This document shows positions 33,341 to 41,909 of a stretch of 64,000 nucleotides of DNA, one piece after another. The DNA lies in the NCBI GenBank assembly GCA_044374195.1, contig JBILOY010000004.1:62001-126000 (forward strand). Reading direction: 5' to 3'. The translations under genes and the position numbers were made by a program. The stretch is from CAIKZY01 sp044374195 (GTDB lineage Bacteria; Actinomycetota; Actinomycetes; S36-B12). How positions within the stretch are numbered: position 1 is the first letter of the stretch; each line of letters opens with the position of its first letter. Under the pieces are notes generated by a model that was given only the letters and a program-made list of their open reading frames with translations, made no database searches and had not been told where the DNA came from.

Positions 33341-34711
33341 GTGACCAGCTTCGTCGACAACGTCGTCGTGCACGCGCACGCCGGCGATGGCGGGCATGGC
33401 TGCGCCTCGGTGCTCCGCGAGAAGTTCAAGCCCCTCGGTGGCCCTGATGGCGGCAATGGCGGCCGCGGTGGCGATGTCGTGCTCGAGGTTGACCCCAACA
33501 CCACCACCTTGCTCGACCTCCATCATCACCCGCATATGAAGGCCGGTAACGGCAAGCCCGGTGCGGGCAATCACCGCAGCGGCGCCGTTGCTGACGACGT
33601 CGTGATTCCCGTGCCCTCGGGCACTGTTGTCACGACCATGGACGGTGAGGTGCTCGCTGACCTCGTCGGATCCGGCACGCGCTTTGTCATTGCTCGTGGG
33701 GGTCGTGGCGGTCTTGGCAACGCTGCGCTGTCATCGCCCAAGCACAAGGCTCCTGGCTTCGCCCTTCTCGGCGAGCCCGGTGAGCATCGCGATGTCATGC
33801 TCGAGCTCAAGACTGTGGCCGATGTCGCGCTCGTGGGCTTCCCGAGTGCGGGCAAGTCGAGCCTGATCGCCGCGATGTCTGCTGCTCGCCCGAAGATCGC
33901 CGATTACCCGTTCACCACACTCGTGCCGAACCTTGGTGTCGTCACTGCGGGCGAGGTCGTCTACACGGTGGCTGACGTCCCCGGTCTGATTCCCGGCGCG
34001 AGCCAGGGCAAGGGGCTCGGCCTGGAGTTCCTTCGCCACGTTGAGCGCTGCTCAGTTCTGGTGCACGTTCTCGACTGCTCGACGATGGAGCCAGGGCGTG
34101 ATCCCATCGACGATCTCGATGTCATCGAAGCCGAGCTTGCCGAGTACGGCGGGTTGCAGGATCGCCCGCGCATCGTGGCGCTGAACAAGATCGACGTTCC
34201 CGATGCGCGTGTGCTCGCTGATCTCGTGCGTCCGGTGCTCGAAGAGCGCGGCTACCAGGTGTTCGAGATCTCGGCAGCTACCCATGAGGGTCTGCGTCCG
34301 CTCTCGTTCGCCATGGCTGAACTCGTGCTGAAGGCTCGCAAGGCGGCCATCGCACTGGAGGCTCCGCGGGTGATCATCACCCCGAAGGCTGTCAACGACT
34401 CAGGTTTCCGCATCATCACCGAGGAGGATGGCTACCGTATCCGCGGTGAGCGCCCCGAGCGCTGGGTGCGACAGACCGACTTCAGCAATGACGAGGCCGT
34501 GGGCTACCTCGCAGATCGCCTGGCTCGCCTGGGTGTCGAAGACGCCTTGTGGAAGGCCGGAGCCAAGGCGGGCAGTACGGTGATGATCGGCGACGATGAC
34601 AATGCTGTGGTGTTCGACTGGCAGCCCACCATCACCGCCGGCGACGGTGCTGGCGAAGTCAGCCCGCGTGGAACTGACGTACGACTCGACGCTCGGATAG
34701 ACGGAGACTGA
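33341..34711 (+). CDS. obgE: Obg GTPase
   Basis: A 456-residue ribosome-associated GTPase: Gly-rich Obg fold (1-157; VHAHAGDGGHGCASVLREK), G domain with G1 GFPSAGKSS, G3 DVPGL and G4 NKID, and a C-terminal OCT domain containing GYRIRGERPERWVRQTDF. It functions in 50S assembly and stress control. GTG start with GGGAG upstream. proB follows after two bases. Confidence 0.96.
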   Translation: MTSFVDNVVVHAHAGDGGHGCASVLREKFKPLGGPDGGNGGRGGDVVLEVDPNTTTLLDLHHHPHMKAGNGKPGAGNHRSGAVADDVVIPVPSGTVVTTMDGEVLADLVGSGTRFVIARGGRGGLGNAALSSPKHKAPGFALLGEPGEHRDVMLELKTVADVALVGFPSAGKSSLIAAMSAARPKIADYPFTTLVPNLGVVTAGEVVYTVADVPGLIPGASQGKGLGLEFLRHVERCSVLVHVLDCSTMEPGRDPIDDLDVIEAELAEYGGLQDRPRIVALNKIDVPDARVLADLVRPVLEERGYQVFEISAATHEGLRPLSFAMAELVLKARKAAIALEAPRVIITPKAVNDSGFRIITEEDGYRIRGERPERWVRQTDFSNDEAVGYLADRLARLGVEDALWKAGAKAGSTVMIGDDDNAVVFDWQPTITAGDGAGEVSPRGTDVRLDARIDGD

Positions 34712-34713
34712 CC

Positions 34714-35835
34714 GTGACTGACATTCGGACCACGATTGCCTCGGCGTCGCGTGTCGTCGTCAAGATCGGTTCCTCATCGCTCACCCAGCCCGATGGCGGC
34801 CTCGATGACGCGCGTATCGGCACACTCGTTGATCAGCTTGCCGCCCGCATCGCACAGGGACATCAGGTTGTGCTCGTCTCCAGTGGGGCCATCGCCACCG
34901 GCTTTCCCGCGCTCGGGCTCACTTCTCGTCCGAAGGATCTCGCAACGCAGCAGGCTTCGGCCAGCGTTGGCCAGGGCCTGCTCATCGCTGCATACACGCA
35001 GGCGTTCGCCAAGCACGGTCTTGTCGTTGGCCAGATCCTGTTGACTGCCGAGGATGTCACTCGTCGTGCGCATTACAAGAACGCGCAGCAGACCTTCACT
35101 CGTCTGCTCGAACTGGGCGCTGTTCCCATCGTCAACGAGAACGACACCGTGGCGACTGACGAGATTCGGCTCGGCGACAACGATCGGCTCGCCGCACTTG
35201 TCGCACACGTGGTTCAAGCCGATGCGCTCGTGCTGCTCTCGGATGTTGACGGCCTATACGACGGTCCGCCGAGCCGGGTAGGTGCGCAGATGATCTCCGA
35301 GGTTCGCACCTCCGATGATCTCGATGGCATTGCCCTCGGTGGCGCCGGAAGCGCAGGCGTCGGAAGCGGTGGCATGGCAACCAAGGTCGAGGCCGCACGT
35401 ATTGCCACGGGCGCCGGTATCTGCGTGCTGCTCACCTCCGCGGCGAACTCGGGTGCGGCGCTGGCCGATGCGTCAGTCGGCACGGTCTTCCATCCCACTG
35501 CCGAGCGCGTCTCGACCCGGTTGCTCTGGCTGGCGCATGCCACCACTCCGGCCGGCCAGCTCGTACTCGATGACGGGGCTGCCGACGCTGTCCTGCACCG
35601 GGGGACATCCCTGCTGCCGGCCGGTGTGACCGAGGTGCGCGGCGACTTTTCTGCCGGAGATCCGGTCGACCTCCTTGACCAAAAGGGTCACGTGATCGCT
35701 CGCGGTCTGGTGAACTTCGACTCGGATGAACTGCCCGAACTTCTAGGGCGATCCACCCGTGATCTGGCAAGGGAGCTAGGGCCGCAATACGAGAGGGAGA
35801 TCGTCCACCGCGACGACCTCGTCATCCTCTCCTGA
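34714..35835 (+). CDS. proB: Glutamate 5-kinase
   Basis: A 373-residue enzyme for the first step of proline synthesis. The amino-acid-kinase domain has VVKIGSSSLT, VSSGAIATG and NENDTVATDEI; a C-terminal PUA domain (about 285-365) is present, as in the proline-feedback-inhibited form. GTG start two bases after obgE. proA lies 414 bases downstream. Confidence 0.96.
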   Translation: MTDIRTTIASASRVVVKIGSSSLTQPDGGLDDARIGTLVDQLAARIAQGHQVVLVSSGAIATGFPALGLTSRPKDLATQQASASVGQGLLIAAYTQAFAKHGLVVGQILLTAEDVTRRAHYKNAQQTFTRLLELGAVPIVNENDTVATDEIRLGDNDRLAALVAHVVQADALVLLSDVDGLYDGPPSRVGAQMISEVRTSDDLDGIALGGAGSAGVGSGGMATKVEAARIATGAGICVLLTSAANSGAALADASVGTVFHPTAERVSTRLLWLAHATTPAGQLVLDDGAADAVLHRGTSLLPAGVTEVRGDFSAGDPVDLLDQKGHVIARGLVNFDSDELPELLGRSTRDLARELGPQYEREIVHRDDLVILS

Positions 35836-35851
35836 GACGAAAGGGGCAGGC

Positions 35852-36232
35852 ATGAACGTTCATGCACTACCCCTGCCTGCATCGCCGGAGCCTGTGATGT
35901 GGCACATCACCTTGACCGTGGCCGGTGATCGTGTTTCGTCTGACTCCATCAAGGCTGCCCTCGAGCGACTCAGTGAGCAGCACCCTTTCCTGCTGGCTGG
36001 TCGATTCGCGAACGACCGCGCAGAGGTGAGGTATTGGGATCAGGCCGATGACGCCGAGACAGCCGTGAGCTTGGCCCTGCATCTGTGGAATGAGCACGTC
36101 GATTCAGCGGGTCTGCCTCCCTGGGAGGTTGTGGGCGTCGAGGTGATCGACCGCGAGACCTTCCATCGGCGTGGCCATTGGGTGGTCGAACGCCCCGGTC
36201 TGATGGCCGCGGGGCGAGTGGTGCCCTTCTAG
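35852..36232 (+). CDS. Conserved hypothetical protein between proB and proA
   Basis: A 126-residue soluble alpha/beta protein: MWHITLTVAGDRVSSDSI, LERLSEQHPFLLAGRF, a WNEH segment and C-terminal GHWVVERPGLMAAGRVVPF. Ribosome-binding site AAAGGGG. I recognise it only as a protein of this size found at this position in other actinobacteria; no catalytic motif is evident. Probably co-transcribed with proB. Confidence 0.8.
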   Translation: MNVHALPLPASPEPVMWHITLTVAGDRVSSDSIKAALERLSEQHPFLLAGRFANDRAEVRYWDQADDAETAVSLALHLWNEHVDSAGLPPWEVVGVEVIDRETFHRRGHWVVERPGLMAAGRVVPF

Positions 36233-36237
36233 TCGTC

Positions 36238-36249
36238 TAGCCTTGGGCC
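36238..36249 (+). promoter_or_regulatory. Leaderless promoter of proA (-10 TAGCCT)
   Basis: TAGCCT at 36238-36243, six bases, ATG at 36250. proA would then be transcribed separately from proB, without a leader. Confidence 0.55.
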
Positions 36250-37536
36250 ATGATCTCTGAGAGCACCCTGAACGAGCGCGACGCCGTTTACGAAGTCGCC
36301 CGCCGTGGCCGCGTGGCCGCAGCGGATCTTCGCCAGCTCACACGCAACGAGAAGGATGCGGCTCTACGAGCATTGGCCGATGCACTCGTGACTCGCACTC
36401 CAGAGATCGTCTCCGCCAACGCCATTGACGTCGAGCGGGCCCAGGGCAACGGAACCTCGGCCGCGATCATCGATCGCCTGACCCTGACCGCCCCGCGCAT
36501 CGCCGATATCGCCCAGGCACTGCGTGATGTCGCTGCGCTTCCCGACCCGGTCGGCGAAGTGATCCGCGGGTACACGCTGCCCAATGGCCTGCAGATCCGC
36601 CAGATCCGCGTGCCCATGGGCGTGGTCGGCATGATCTACGAGGCACGCCCCAATGTCACCGTCGATGCGGCTGGGCTTTGCCTCAAGAGCGGCAACGCCG
36701 CTCTTCTTCGCGGGTCTTCGTCCGCTTCCGCGAGTAACGCAATTCTCGTCGATGTCATGCGCGATGCCCTCGTCGTGGCGGGCCTGCCCGCCGATGCGAT
36801 CCAGCTGGTGCCGGGAGAGACCCACGAGTCAGTCACGCACCTGATGACCGCTCGCGGCCTGGTCGATGTGCTGATCCCGCGCGGTGGCGCATCCTTGATC
36901 GCCAACGTCGTCGAGAACTCGACCGTTCCGGTGATCGAGACCGGTGTTGGCAACTGTCATGTGTATGTCGACAAGGATGCCGATGTCGACAAGGCGATCG
37001 CGATCCTGCTTAATTCCAAGGCGCAGCGCGTCAGTGTCTGCAATGCGGCTGAGACCGTGTTGGTTCACCGCGAGATCGCCGATGCGTTCCTGCCGCGGGC
37101 GCTCGCGGCCCTGAAGGATGCAGGCGTCACCGTGCATGCCGATGATCGATTCGCCCTCCATGCCACCGGCACCGGAATCGCGGTCGAGGCGGTGACCGAC
37201 GACGACTGGGCGGCTGAGTACTACTCACTCGATATCGCTGCCGGCATTGTCGACTCGATTGACGAGGCCATCGCGCATATTCGCCGCTGGTCGAGCGGCC
37301 ATACCGAGGCGATCGTGACCGACAGCCAGTCGGCCGCTCAACGTTTCATCGCAGGTGTCGACAGCGCTGCCGTGATGGTCAATGCGTCCACGCGGTTCAC
37401 CGACGGCGGCGAGTTCGGCTTCGGTGCCGAGATCGGCATCTCCACCCAGAAGCTGCACGCGCGAGGGCCGATGGGCCTCACCGAGCTGACCACCACGACA
37501 TTCGTGGTCACCGGCGATGGCCACGTTCGCGGCTGA
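36250..37536 (+). CDS. proA: Gamma-glutamyl phosphate reductase
   Basis: A 428-residue aldehyde-dehydrogenase-fold enzyme converting glutamyl-5-phosphate to glutamate semialdehyde with NADPH. VPMGVVGMIYEARPNVTVDA and LLRGSSSASASN are hallmark segments, the catalytic Cys is in AQRVSVCNAAETVLV, and FTDGGEFGFGAEIGISTQKL marks the C terminus. Full length. Confidence 0.97.
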   Translation: MISESTLNERDAVYEVARRGRVAAADLRQLTRNEKDAALRALADALVTRTPEIVSANAIDVERAQGNGTSAAIIDRLTLTAPRIADIAQALRDVAALPDPVGEVIRGYTLPNGLQIRQIRVPMGVVGMIYEARPNVTVDAAGLCLKSGNAALLRGSSSASASNAILVDVMRDALVVAGLPADAIQLVPGETHESVTHLMTARGLVDVLIPRGGASLIANVVENSTVPVIETGVGNCHVYVDKDADVDKAIAILLNSKAQRVSVCNAAETVLVHREIADAFLPRALAALKDAGVTVHADDRFALHATGTGIAVEAVTDDDWAAEYYSLDIAAGIVDSIDEAIAHIRRWSSGHTEAIVTDSQSAAQRFIAGVDSAAVMVNASTRFTDGGEFGFGAEIGISTQKLHARGPMGLTELTTTTFVVTGDGHVRG

Positions 37537-37579
37537 CGCCACCGACTAGAGTCTGACCAGAGCCCTTGAAAGGAACGCC

Positions 37580-37726
37580 ATGTCGCTGATCTCCGCCGCA
37601 GTCCGCCTCTCCGAAGAGGCCCCGGTTGAGCACTCCCAACTTCCGCCGTGGGTCTTCGGGGTCTTCGGCTTCGGCGTCCTGGTTGCGCTCTTGATCGTCA
37701 CCGTGATGCTGAAGGTCGAGCGCTAG
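37580..37726 (+). CDS. Small conserved membrane protein, 48 aa
   Basis: A 48-residue ORF with ribosome-binding site AAAGGA and a TAGAGT box about 30 bases upstream. Short acidic N terminus, then LPPWVFGVFGFGVLVALLIV, a single hydrophobic helix, ending KVER. A peptide of this kind, with a Leu-Pro-Pro-x-hydrophobic start to the helix, precedes nadD in several actinobacteria. Function unknown. Confidence 0.7.
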   Translation: MSLISAAVRLSEEAPVEHSQLPPWVFGVFGFGVLVALLIVTVMLKVER

Positions 37727-37780
37727 ACCCTGCTCATGCGTCGGCGCAGGCTCTGCCCGACCTGACTACCGAGGTGGTAC

Positions 37781-38398
37781 ATGACCCCGCACCGCGTGGG
37801 CATCATGGGAGGCACCTTTGATCCCGTGCATCGTGGGCATCTGAGCGCCGCGAGTGCTGCCGCTGAGCTACTCGATCTGGAGTCCGTCCTGTTCTCGCCG
37901 GCCGCGCAGCCCTGGCATAAGCGGGTAGATCACATCGCCCCGGCCGATGATCGCCTCGGCATGCTTGAGGCGGCACTTGCTGCTTTCCCCGACTTTGCCG
38001 TGACCACCGTGGATCTCGATCGCGGCGGTGACACCTACACGATCGACACCCTGGCCGATCTGGAAGTTCAGTTCGCCGCTGCGCATCCGGGTGAGAGTGT
38101 CCAGTGGTTCTTCATCACCGGCGCCGACGCTCTCGCTGATCTCGCCTCCTGGAAGTCTCCTGATCAACTGCTGCAACGTGCGACCTTCGTCGGCGTTACT
38201 CGGCCCGGTCATGTGTTGAGCGTGCCATTGGTTGACGAACTCGGAGGAGTGATCCTTCTGGAGATCGACGAGACCGACATCTCGTCGACTGACATCAGGA
38301 AGCGCGTCTCGCGCGGAGACTCCATTGACGGGCTCGTACCTGAAGTGGTCGCGGATTACATTCACGAGCACGATCTGTATCGAGAACCTCGCGCATGA
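37781..38398 (+). CDS. nadD: Nicotinate-nucleotide adenylyltransferase
   Basis: A 205-residue nucleotidyltransferase forming deamido-NAD. GIMGGTFDPVHRGHL carries the (H/T)xGH nucleotide motif and ISSTDIRKRVSRG the C-terminal signature. Ribosome-binding site GAGG. The stop overlaps the next start (ATGA). Confidence 0.95.
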   Translation: MTPHRVGIMGGTFDPVHRGHLSAASAAAELLDLESVLFSPAAQPWHKRVDHIAPADDRLGMLEAALAAFPDFAVTTVDLDRGGDTYTIDTLADLEVQFAAAHPGESVQWFFITGADALADLASWKSPDQLLQRATFVGVTRPGHVLSVPLVDELGGVILLEIDETDISSTDIRKRVSRGDSIDGLVPEVVADYIHEHDLYREPRA

Positions 38399-39525
38399 GT
38401 CAATCTCGCGGGCGCCGCAGGGGAGCCATCGCGCTGGTCATTGCGGTGGTAGTCGCGGCCTCCGTCGGCATTGGCGTACTGCTGACTAACTCGACCGATA
38501 AGGAACCAGCGCCGCTCCCGCAGCCGTCACCGACTGCCACAGTGCTCCCCGAGAATCCCGGCACCGTCCTGCTCCAGCTCAAGGACGATGAGGGCAATGC
38601 CGTGGTCAACCTACTTCTCGGCGGGGAGCCCGCAGAGCACGCCGGATCGAGCCTTTTCCTGCCTTCCGGCCTGCTGATCCCGACACCGACTGTGCTGCCC
38701 TTGCAGGCCACTCCGGGAAGTGCTGACACTCTCGCGGCGAAGAACGGGGTCTCGACCCTCCTGCTCGTGCGCATCGACGCGACCTTGACCCTTGACCGCC
38801 TGGCCCTGGCCGGACTCGTCGAATCCGTCAACGGCATCACTGTCGACCTGGGCCTGGGCTCGGTGACCCTCGATGGTGTCACCGCAGCTGACTACGCCAC
38901 GCAACTTAGGCCTGGTGAGAGTGAAGCCGATATGCAGGTGCGCGCCCGCGAGGTCATCATCCAGGCGCTGAGGGGGCTGCCCGATACCGACGAGTCGATG
39001 CGACAACTGCTGGCCAGCCTGGGCTCGCTTGCCCGCAGTACGGCAACCAATGACGAGCTCGTGCCGTTACTCGCGCAGATTCGAATGGATGCGCTGAGCG
39101 GCAACGTGATCAGGGCGAACCTGCCGGTCACCGTGGTCGCGACCGGCGCCACGAACTCCGTCGTGGTCAACGAGCCCGCAGCGCGCGTGCTCATCGACCA
39201 GATGTTCCCGACCGACACCTTGACGACCGGAGAACCCCCCCTGCCTCGAGTGGTACTGGAAGTCGCCGGGGCGAGCGCCGGGTACGCGCTCAAGATCAGG
39301 CGTCAGCTCACTGATTCCGGCGTCGCGGTGATCGATGGGGGAGTCTCCGATTCCGCGCTACAGGTCAGCCGAGTTCTGATCAATGCCGCGGTACCGAGGT
39401 CGTACGATCTCGGCTTCGCGATCGCTGACTCACTGGGCCTGCCGGAGGAGTCAGTACAGGCGAGTACCGATTCACCTGTCGACGTAATCGTGCGACTTGG
39501 CGCAGATGTGGGCCTGACACCCTAG
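38395..39525 (+). CDS. LytR-type membrane protein with LytR C-terminal domain
   Basis: A 376-residue protein: cytoplasmic basic tail, one span (IALVIAVVVAASVGIGVLL), Pro-rich linker, a diverged LCP-like region (LLVRIDATLTLDRLALAGLV, VNGITVDLG, LDGVTAADYAT) and a LytR C-terminal domain (PRVVLEVAGASAGYALKIRR to the end). LCP proteins attach polymers to peptidoglycan. The LCP part is weakly conserved, and I cannot confirm catalytic residues. Coupled to nadD, as commonly seen in actinobacteria. Confidence 0.82.
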   Translation: MSQSRGRRRGAIALVIAVVVAASVGIGVLLTNSTDKEPAPLPQPSPTATVLPENPGTVLLQLKDDEGNAVVNLLLGGEPAEHAGSSLFLPSGLLIPTPTVLPLQATPGSADTLAAKNGVSTLLLVRIDATLTLDRLALAGLVESVNGITVDLGLGSVTLDGVTAADYATQLRPGESEADMQVRAREVIIQALRGLPDTDESMRQLLASLGSLARSTATNDELVPLLAQIRMDALSGNVIRANLPVTVVATGATNSVVVNEPAARVLIDQMFPTDTLTTGEPPLPRVVLEVAGASAGYALKIRRQLTDSGVAVIDGGVSDSALQVSRVLINAAVPRSYDLGFAIADSLGLPEESVQASTDSPVDVIVRLGADVGLTP

Positions 39526-39567
39526 GTGTGAGAGGCTGCAGGCTCAGAATCAACGAAAAGGTGACAC

Positions 39568-39954
39568 GTGACGGCAAGCCCTGAATCGGTACAGCTGGCG
39601 ATCGCGGCAGCCCTCGCTGCCTCGGAGAAGCTCGCTGAGGACATCATTGCGATCGATGTCAGCGAGCATGTCGTCATCACCGATGTCTTCTTGATGTGCT
39701 CCGCCGCCAATGACCGCCAGGTCGCTGGTGTTGTCGACGCCATCGAAGATTCCCTGCTCAAGGTCGGCGCCAAGACGCTTCGCCGCGAGGGTGAGCAGGA
39801 GAACCACTGGGTTCTGCTCGACTACGGCGACATCGTGATTCATGTACAGCTGGCCGAGGAGCGGATTCACTACGCCATTGAGCGTCTGTGGAAGGACTGC
39901 CCACTGATCGCCTTGCCGGTCGAGGTCAACAGCCCGCGTAGTGCTCGCGCTTGA
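39568..39954 (+). CDS. rsfS: Ribosomal silencing factor RsfS
   Basis: A 128-residue RsfS/Iojap protein that binds L14 and blocks subunit joining in starved cells. Signature stretches are DIIAIDVSEHVVITDVFLMC and WVLLDYGDIVIHV. GTG start with AAAAGG upstream. The next gene overlaps or follows closely. Confidence 0.95.
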   Translation: MTASPESVQLAIAAALAASEKLAEDIIAIDVSEHVVITDVFLMCSAANDRQVAGVVDAIEDSLLKVGAKTLRREGEQENHWVLLDYGDIVIHVQLAEERIHYAIERLWKDCPLIALPVEVNSPRSARA

Positions 39955-39965
39955 CCGGTAACGCA

Positions 39966-40619
39966 ATGACATCACCTCGTCGCTTGGTCTTCTGGAGGCA
40001 TGGCCGTACCGAGTGGAACGCGCAGATGCGCTTCCAAGGCCAGACCGATATCCCTCTCGATGACGTCGGTCTTGCGCAGGCCGAGCGTGCCGCGGCGATG
40101 CTTGCTAGCTTGCAACCGTCGATCATCGTCTCTAGCGATCTGATGCGCGCGCACCAGACCGCGAGCGCCCTGTCACGACTTGCCGGAGTCGAGGTTGCGA
40201 CCGACACCCGGCTGCGCGAGACCTTTGCCGGTGATTGGGAAGGCCTGACGCGTGACGTGCTCGAAAGTCAGTACGGATCTGAGCTTGCTGCCTGGTCAGC
40301 CTTCTCCGACGTGCGACCCGGGGGTCATGGCGAGACTCGCATCGAGGTCGCCGATCGAATGGAAGCCGCTGTTCGCGATGCCCTGATCGGTCTTGATCCG
40401 GGACAGACGATGGTGGTAGCAACCCACGGTGGTGCGGCGCGCACCGCGATCGGTCGGCTGTTGGGTCTGCCGCACGACACCTGGGGCGCGTTAGGAGTCC
40501 TGACGAATTGCTCGTGGTCGGTGCTCGTCGAGAACGTCAGCGGTCAGGGAACGCCCTGGCGCCTGCAGGAGTACAACGCCGGCACGCTTCCCGAACCTGC
40601 GCTCGGCGACGACCGCTAG
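39966..40619 (+). CDS. Histidine phosphatase (phosphoglycerate mutase-like)
   Basis: A 217-residue branch-1 histidine phosphatase: RHG motif FWRHGRTEWN with the nucleophilic His, RETFAGDWEGL supplying the acid residue, and the second catalytic His in VATHGGAARTAIG. It sits after rsfS, as in many actinobacteria, where it is often annotated as a phosphoglycerate mutase; true mutase activity is unlikely on sequence alone. An alternative TTG start at 39951 overlaps the rsfS stop. The 3' end is part of a 32-base tandem repeat. Confidence 0.88.
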   Translation: MTSPRRLVFWRHGRTEWNAQMRFQGQTDIPLDDVGLAQAERAAAMLASLQPSIIVSSDLMRAHQTASALSRLAGVEVATDTRLRETFAGDWEGLTRDVLESQYGSELAAWSAFSDVRPGGHGETRIEVADRMEAAVRDALIGLDPGQTMVVATHGGAARTAIGRLLGLPHDTWGALGVLTNCSWSVLVENVSGQGTPWRLQEYNAGTLPEPALGDDR

Positions 40620-40694
40620 GGCGGAGTGAGTGAGTCGGCGACGACCGCTAGGGCGGAGTGAGTAAGTGGGCGACGACCGCTAGGGCGGAAGGGG
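40604..40694 (+). repeat. 32-base tandem repeat, 2.8 copies, over the phosphatase 3' end
   Basis: Units begin at 40604, 40636 and 40668. Copies 1 and 2 differ at one base; copy 3 is truncated. Each contains GACGACCGCTAGGGCGGA, that is, the end and stop codon of the phosphatase gene, so the coding 3' end has been copied downstream twice. It ends just before the tRNA promoter. Confidence 0.9.
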
Positions 40695-40698
40695 TCGA

Positions 40699-40728
40699 TT
40701 TCACCCCGACTTCGTCGCTAGGTATGCT
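40699..40728 (+). promoter_or_regulatory. Promoter of tRNA-Ala
   Basis: -10 TATGCT at 40723-40728 with a weak -35 TTTCAC at 40699-40704 (18-base spacer), 15 bases before the mature tRNA. Confidence 0.45.
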
Positions 40729-40743
40729 TTGGCTTCCCAATAC

Positions 40744-40816
40744 GGGGCTGTGGCGCAGCTGGTAGCGCACCTGCATGGCATGCAGGGGGTCAGGGGTTCG
40801 AGTCCCCTCAGCTCCA
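40744..40816 (+). tRNA. tRNA-Ala (anticodon GGC)
   Basis: A 73-base cloverleaf: acceptor GGGGCTG/CAGCTCC with one G-U pair, D stem GCGC/GCGC, anticodon stem CCTGC/GCAGG with loop ATGGCAT (anticodon GGC at 40777-40779), T stem AGGGG/CCCCT with loop TTCGAGT, discriminator A. The 3' CCA is not encoded. Confidence 0.97.
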
Positions 40817-40817
40817 C

Positions 40818-41045
40818 GTGAGTGAGCATCCAGAGAAGAATCATCCCGTCGCGGGCATCGTTGCTGCCATCGTGCTCTCCGTCATCTTGGAGATCCTGTT
40901 TGCCGCCATGAATCCTGACAGCCCAGCCTGGCGCTTCTTGCCGTTCATGCTGCTCTGGGCCTTGATCTCGATCTATGTCTTTGGCATCCGCAAAGATTCC
41001 GATGATCACGCGGCACACGACGCCCACGCGCCCGCTGAGCACTAA
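40818..41045 (+). CDS. Small two-span membrane protein, starts 1 nt after tRNA-Ala
   Basis: A 75-residue protein with two hydrophobic segments (VAGIVAAIVLSVILEILFAA and FLPFMLLWALISIYVF) and a His/Asp/Ala-rich tail DDHAAHDAHAPAEH that could bind metal. The GTG start lies one base after the tRNA discriminator base, with no room for a ribosome-binding site. Translation would therefore be leaderless after 3' processing of the tRNA. No family recognised. Confidence 0.65.
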   Translation: MSEHPEKNHPVAGIVAAIVLSVILEILFAAMNPDSPAWRFLPFMLLWALISIYVFGIRKDSDDHAAHDAHAPAEH

Positions 41046-41051
41046 CTGCTC

Positions 41052-41909
41052 ATGAGCGCATCGCGCATCACGCGTATTGCGCCCGTTTCCCCCGCAACCC
41101 GCATCACGCGTATTGCGCCAACCCCAAGTGGCTTCCTCCACCGAGGCAACGCCGTCAACTTCGCCCTCATCAGCCATCTGGCCTCCCGGTGGGGTGCTGA
41201 GGTGGCCCTGCGTATTGACGATATGGACTCCTCGCGGGTGCGCCCCGAATACGTGGACGACATCTTCAGCACCCTTGACTGGCTAGGGATTACCTGGACC
41301 ACAGGTCCCGGGGATCGCGCCGAATTCGAGCAGCACTACTCGATGGCTGACCGTACGGAGTACTACCGCTCACAGATAGACCTCTTAAGTGGCGCCGGAC
41401 TCCAGGTCTTTGCCTGCTCGTGCAGTCGCGCTGACTTAGCTGCCTCGGGCGGACTGCGCTGCGCGGGTCCCTGCGTCAGCGCGGATCTCGAGCTTGCGAC
41501 CGACCGCACGGCCTTAAGGCTTCGCATCCCAGACGGTGCCGCCGTACAGATGAGCGGTAGTGACATCGATCTGTCGGCGGTTCATGGCGACGTCGTGTTG
41601 TGGCGTCGTGACGGATTACCGGCCTACCACCTGGTCACCGTGATCGAGGATCGCGATCTGGGTGTCACCGACATCGTTCGTGGCTCGGACTTGCTGGAGT
41701 CAAGTGCGCTGCATGCCTGGTTGGCGCCGTACCTCGATGCGCCCAATGTCGCGCAGGCAAACTACCTGCACCACGGGCTTATCGCTGACGATGATGGCCA
41801 CAAGCTCTCGAAATCCCGGCTCGAAGCTGGGCCGTTGGCGCGAACCGCAACTGAGCGTGCACAGGTGTTGCAGAGTGCTGAGCAATTAGCCGCGGATCTT
41901 GGTTACTGA
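41052..41909 (+). CDS. gluQ: Glutamyl-Q tRNA(Asp) synthetase-like protein
   Basis: A 285-residue class I synthetase catalytic fragment without anticodon domain. HIGH-like motif PTPSGFLHRGN (23-33), zinc-type cysteines in FACSCSRADLAASGG and RCAGPC, ALRIDDMDSSR, and KMSKS-like HKLSKS (about 249-254). GluQ enzymes attach Glu to queuosine in tRNA-Asp. The N terminus is extended by a 12-residue in-frame duplication (RITRIAP twice). No queuosine genes are nearby, so the tRNA target is uncertain. The 3' end overlaps the convergent M23 gene by seven bases. Confidence 0.82.
   Translation: MSASRITRIAPVSPATRITRIAPTPSGFLHRGNAVNFALISHLASRWGAEVALRIDDMDSSRVRPEYVDDIFSTLDWLGITWTTGPGDRAEFEQHYSMADRTEYYRSQIDLLSGAGLQVFACSCSRADLAASGGLRCAGPCVSADLELATDRTALRLRIPDGAAVQMSGSDIDLSAVHGDVVLWRRDGLPAYHLVTVIEDRDLGVTDIVRGSDLLESSALHAWLAPYLDAPNVAQANYLHHGLIADDDGHKLSKSRLEAGPLARTATERAQVLQSAEQLAADLGY
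41064..41119 (+). repeat. In-frame 36-base-period duplication at the gluQ 5' end
   Basis: The 20 bases CGCATCACGCGTATTGCGCC occur at 41064-41083 and exactly again at 41100-41119. Both are in the gluQ frame and encode RITRIAP twice. Confidence 0.9.

Noticed and set aside
40690..40706. GGGGT...ACCCC inverted repeat before the tRNA as a terminator
   Set aside because: There is no U-tract and it overlaps the likely -35 of the tRNA promoter; probably coincidental.
41903..41909. Seven-base convergent overlap of gluQ and the M23 gene as a regulatory antisense element
   Set aside because: Short end-to-end overlaps are common in compact genomes, and no terminator or structure supports regulation.
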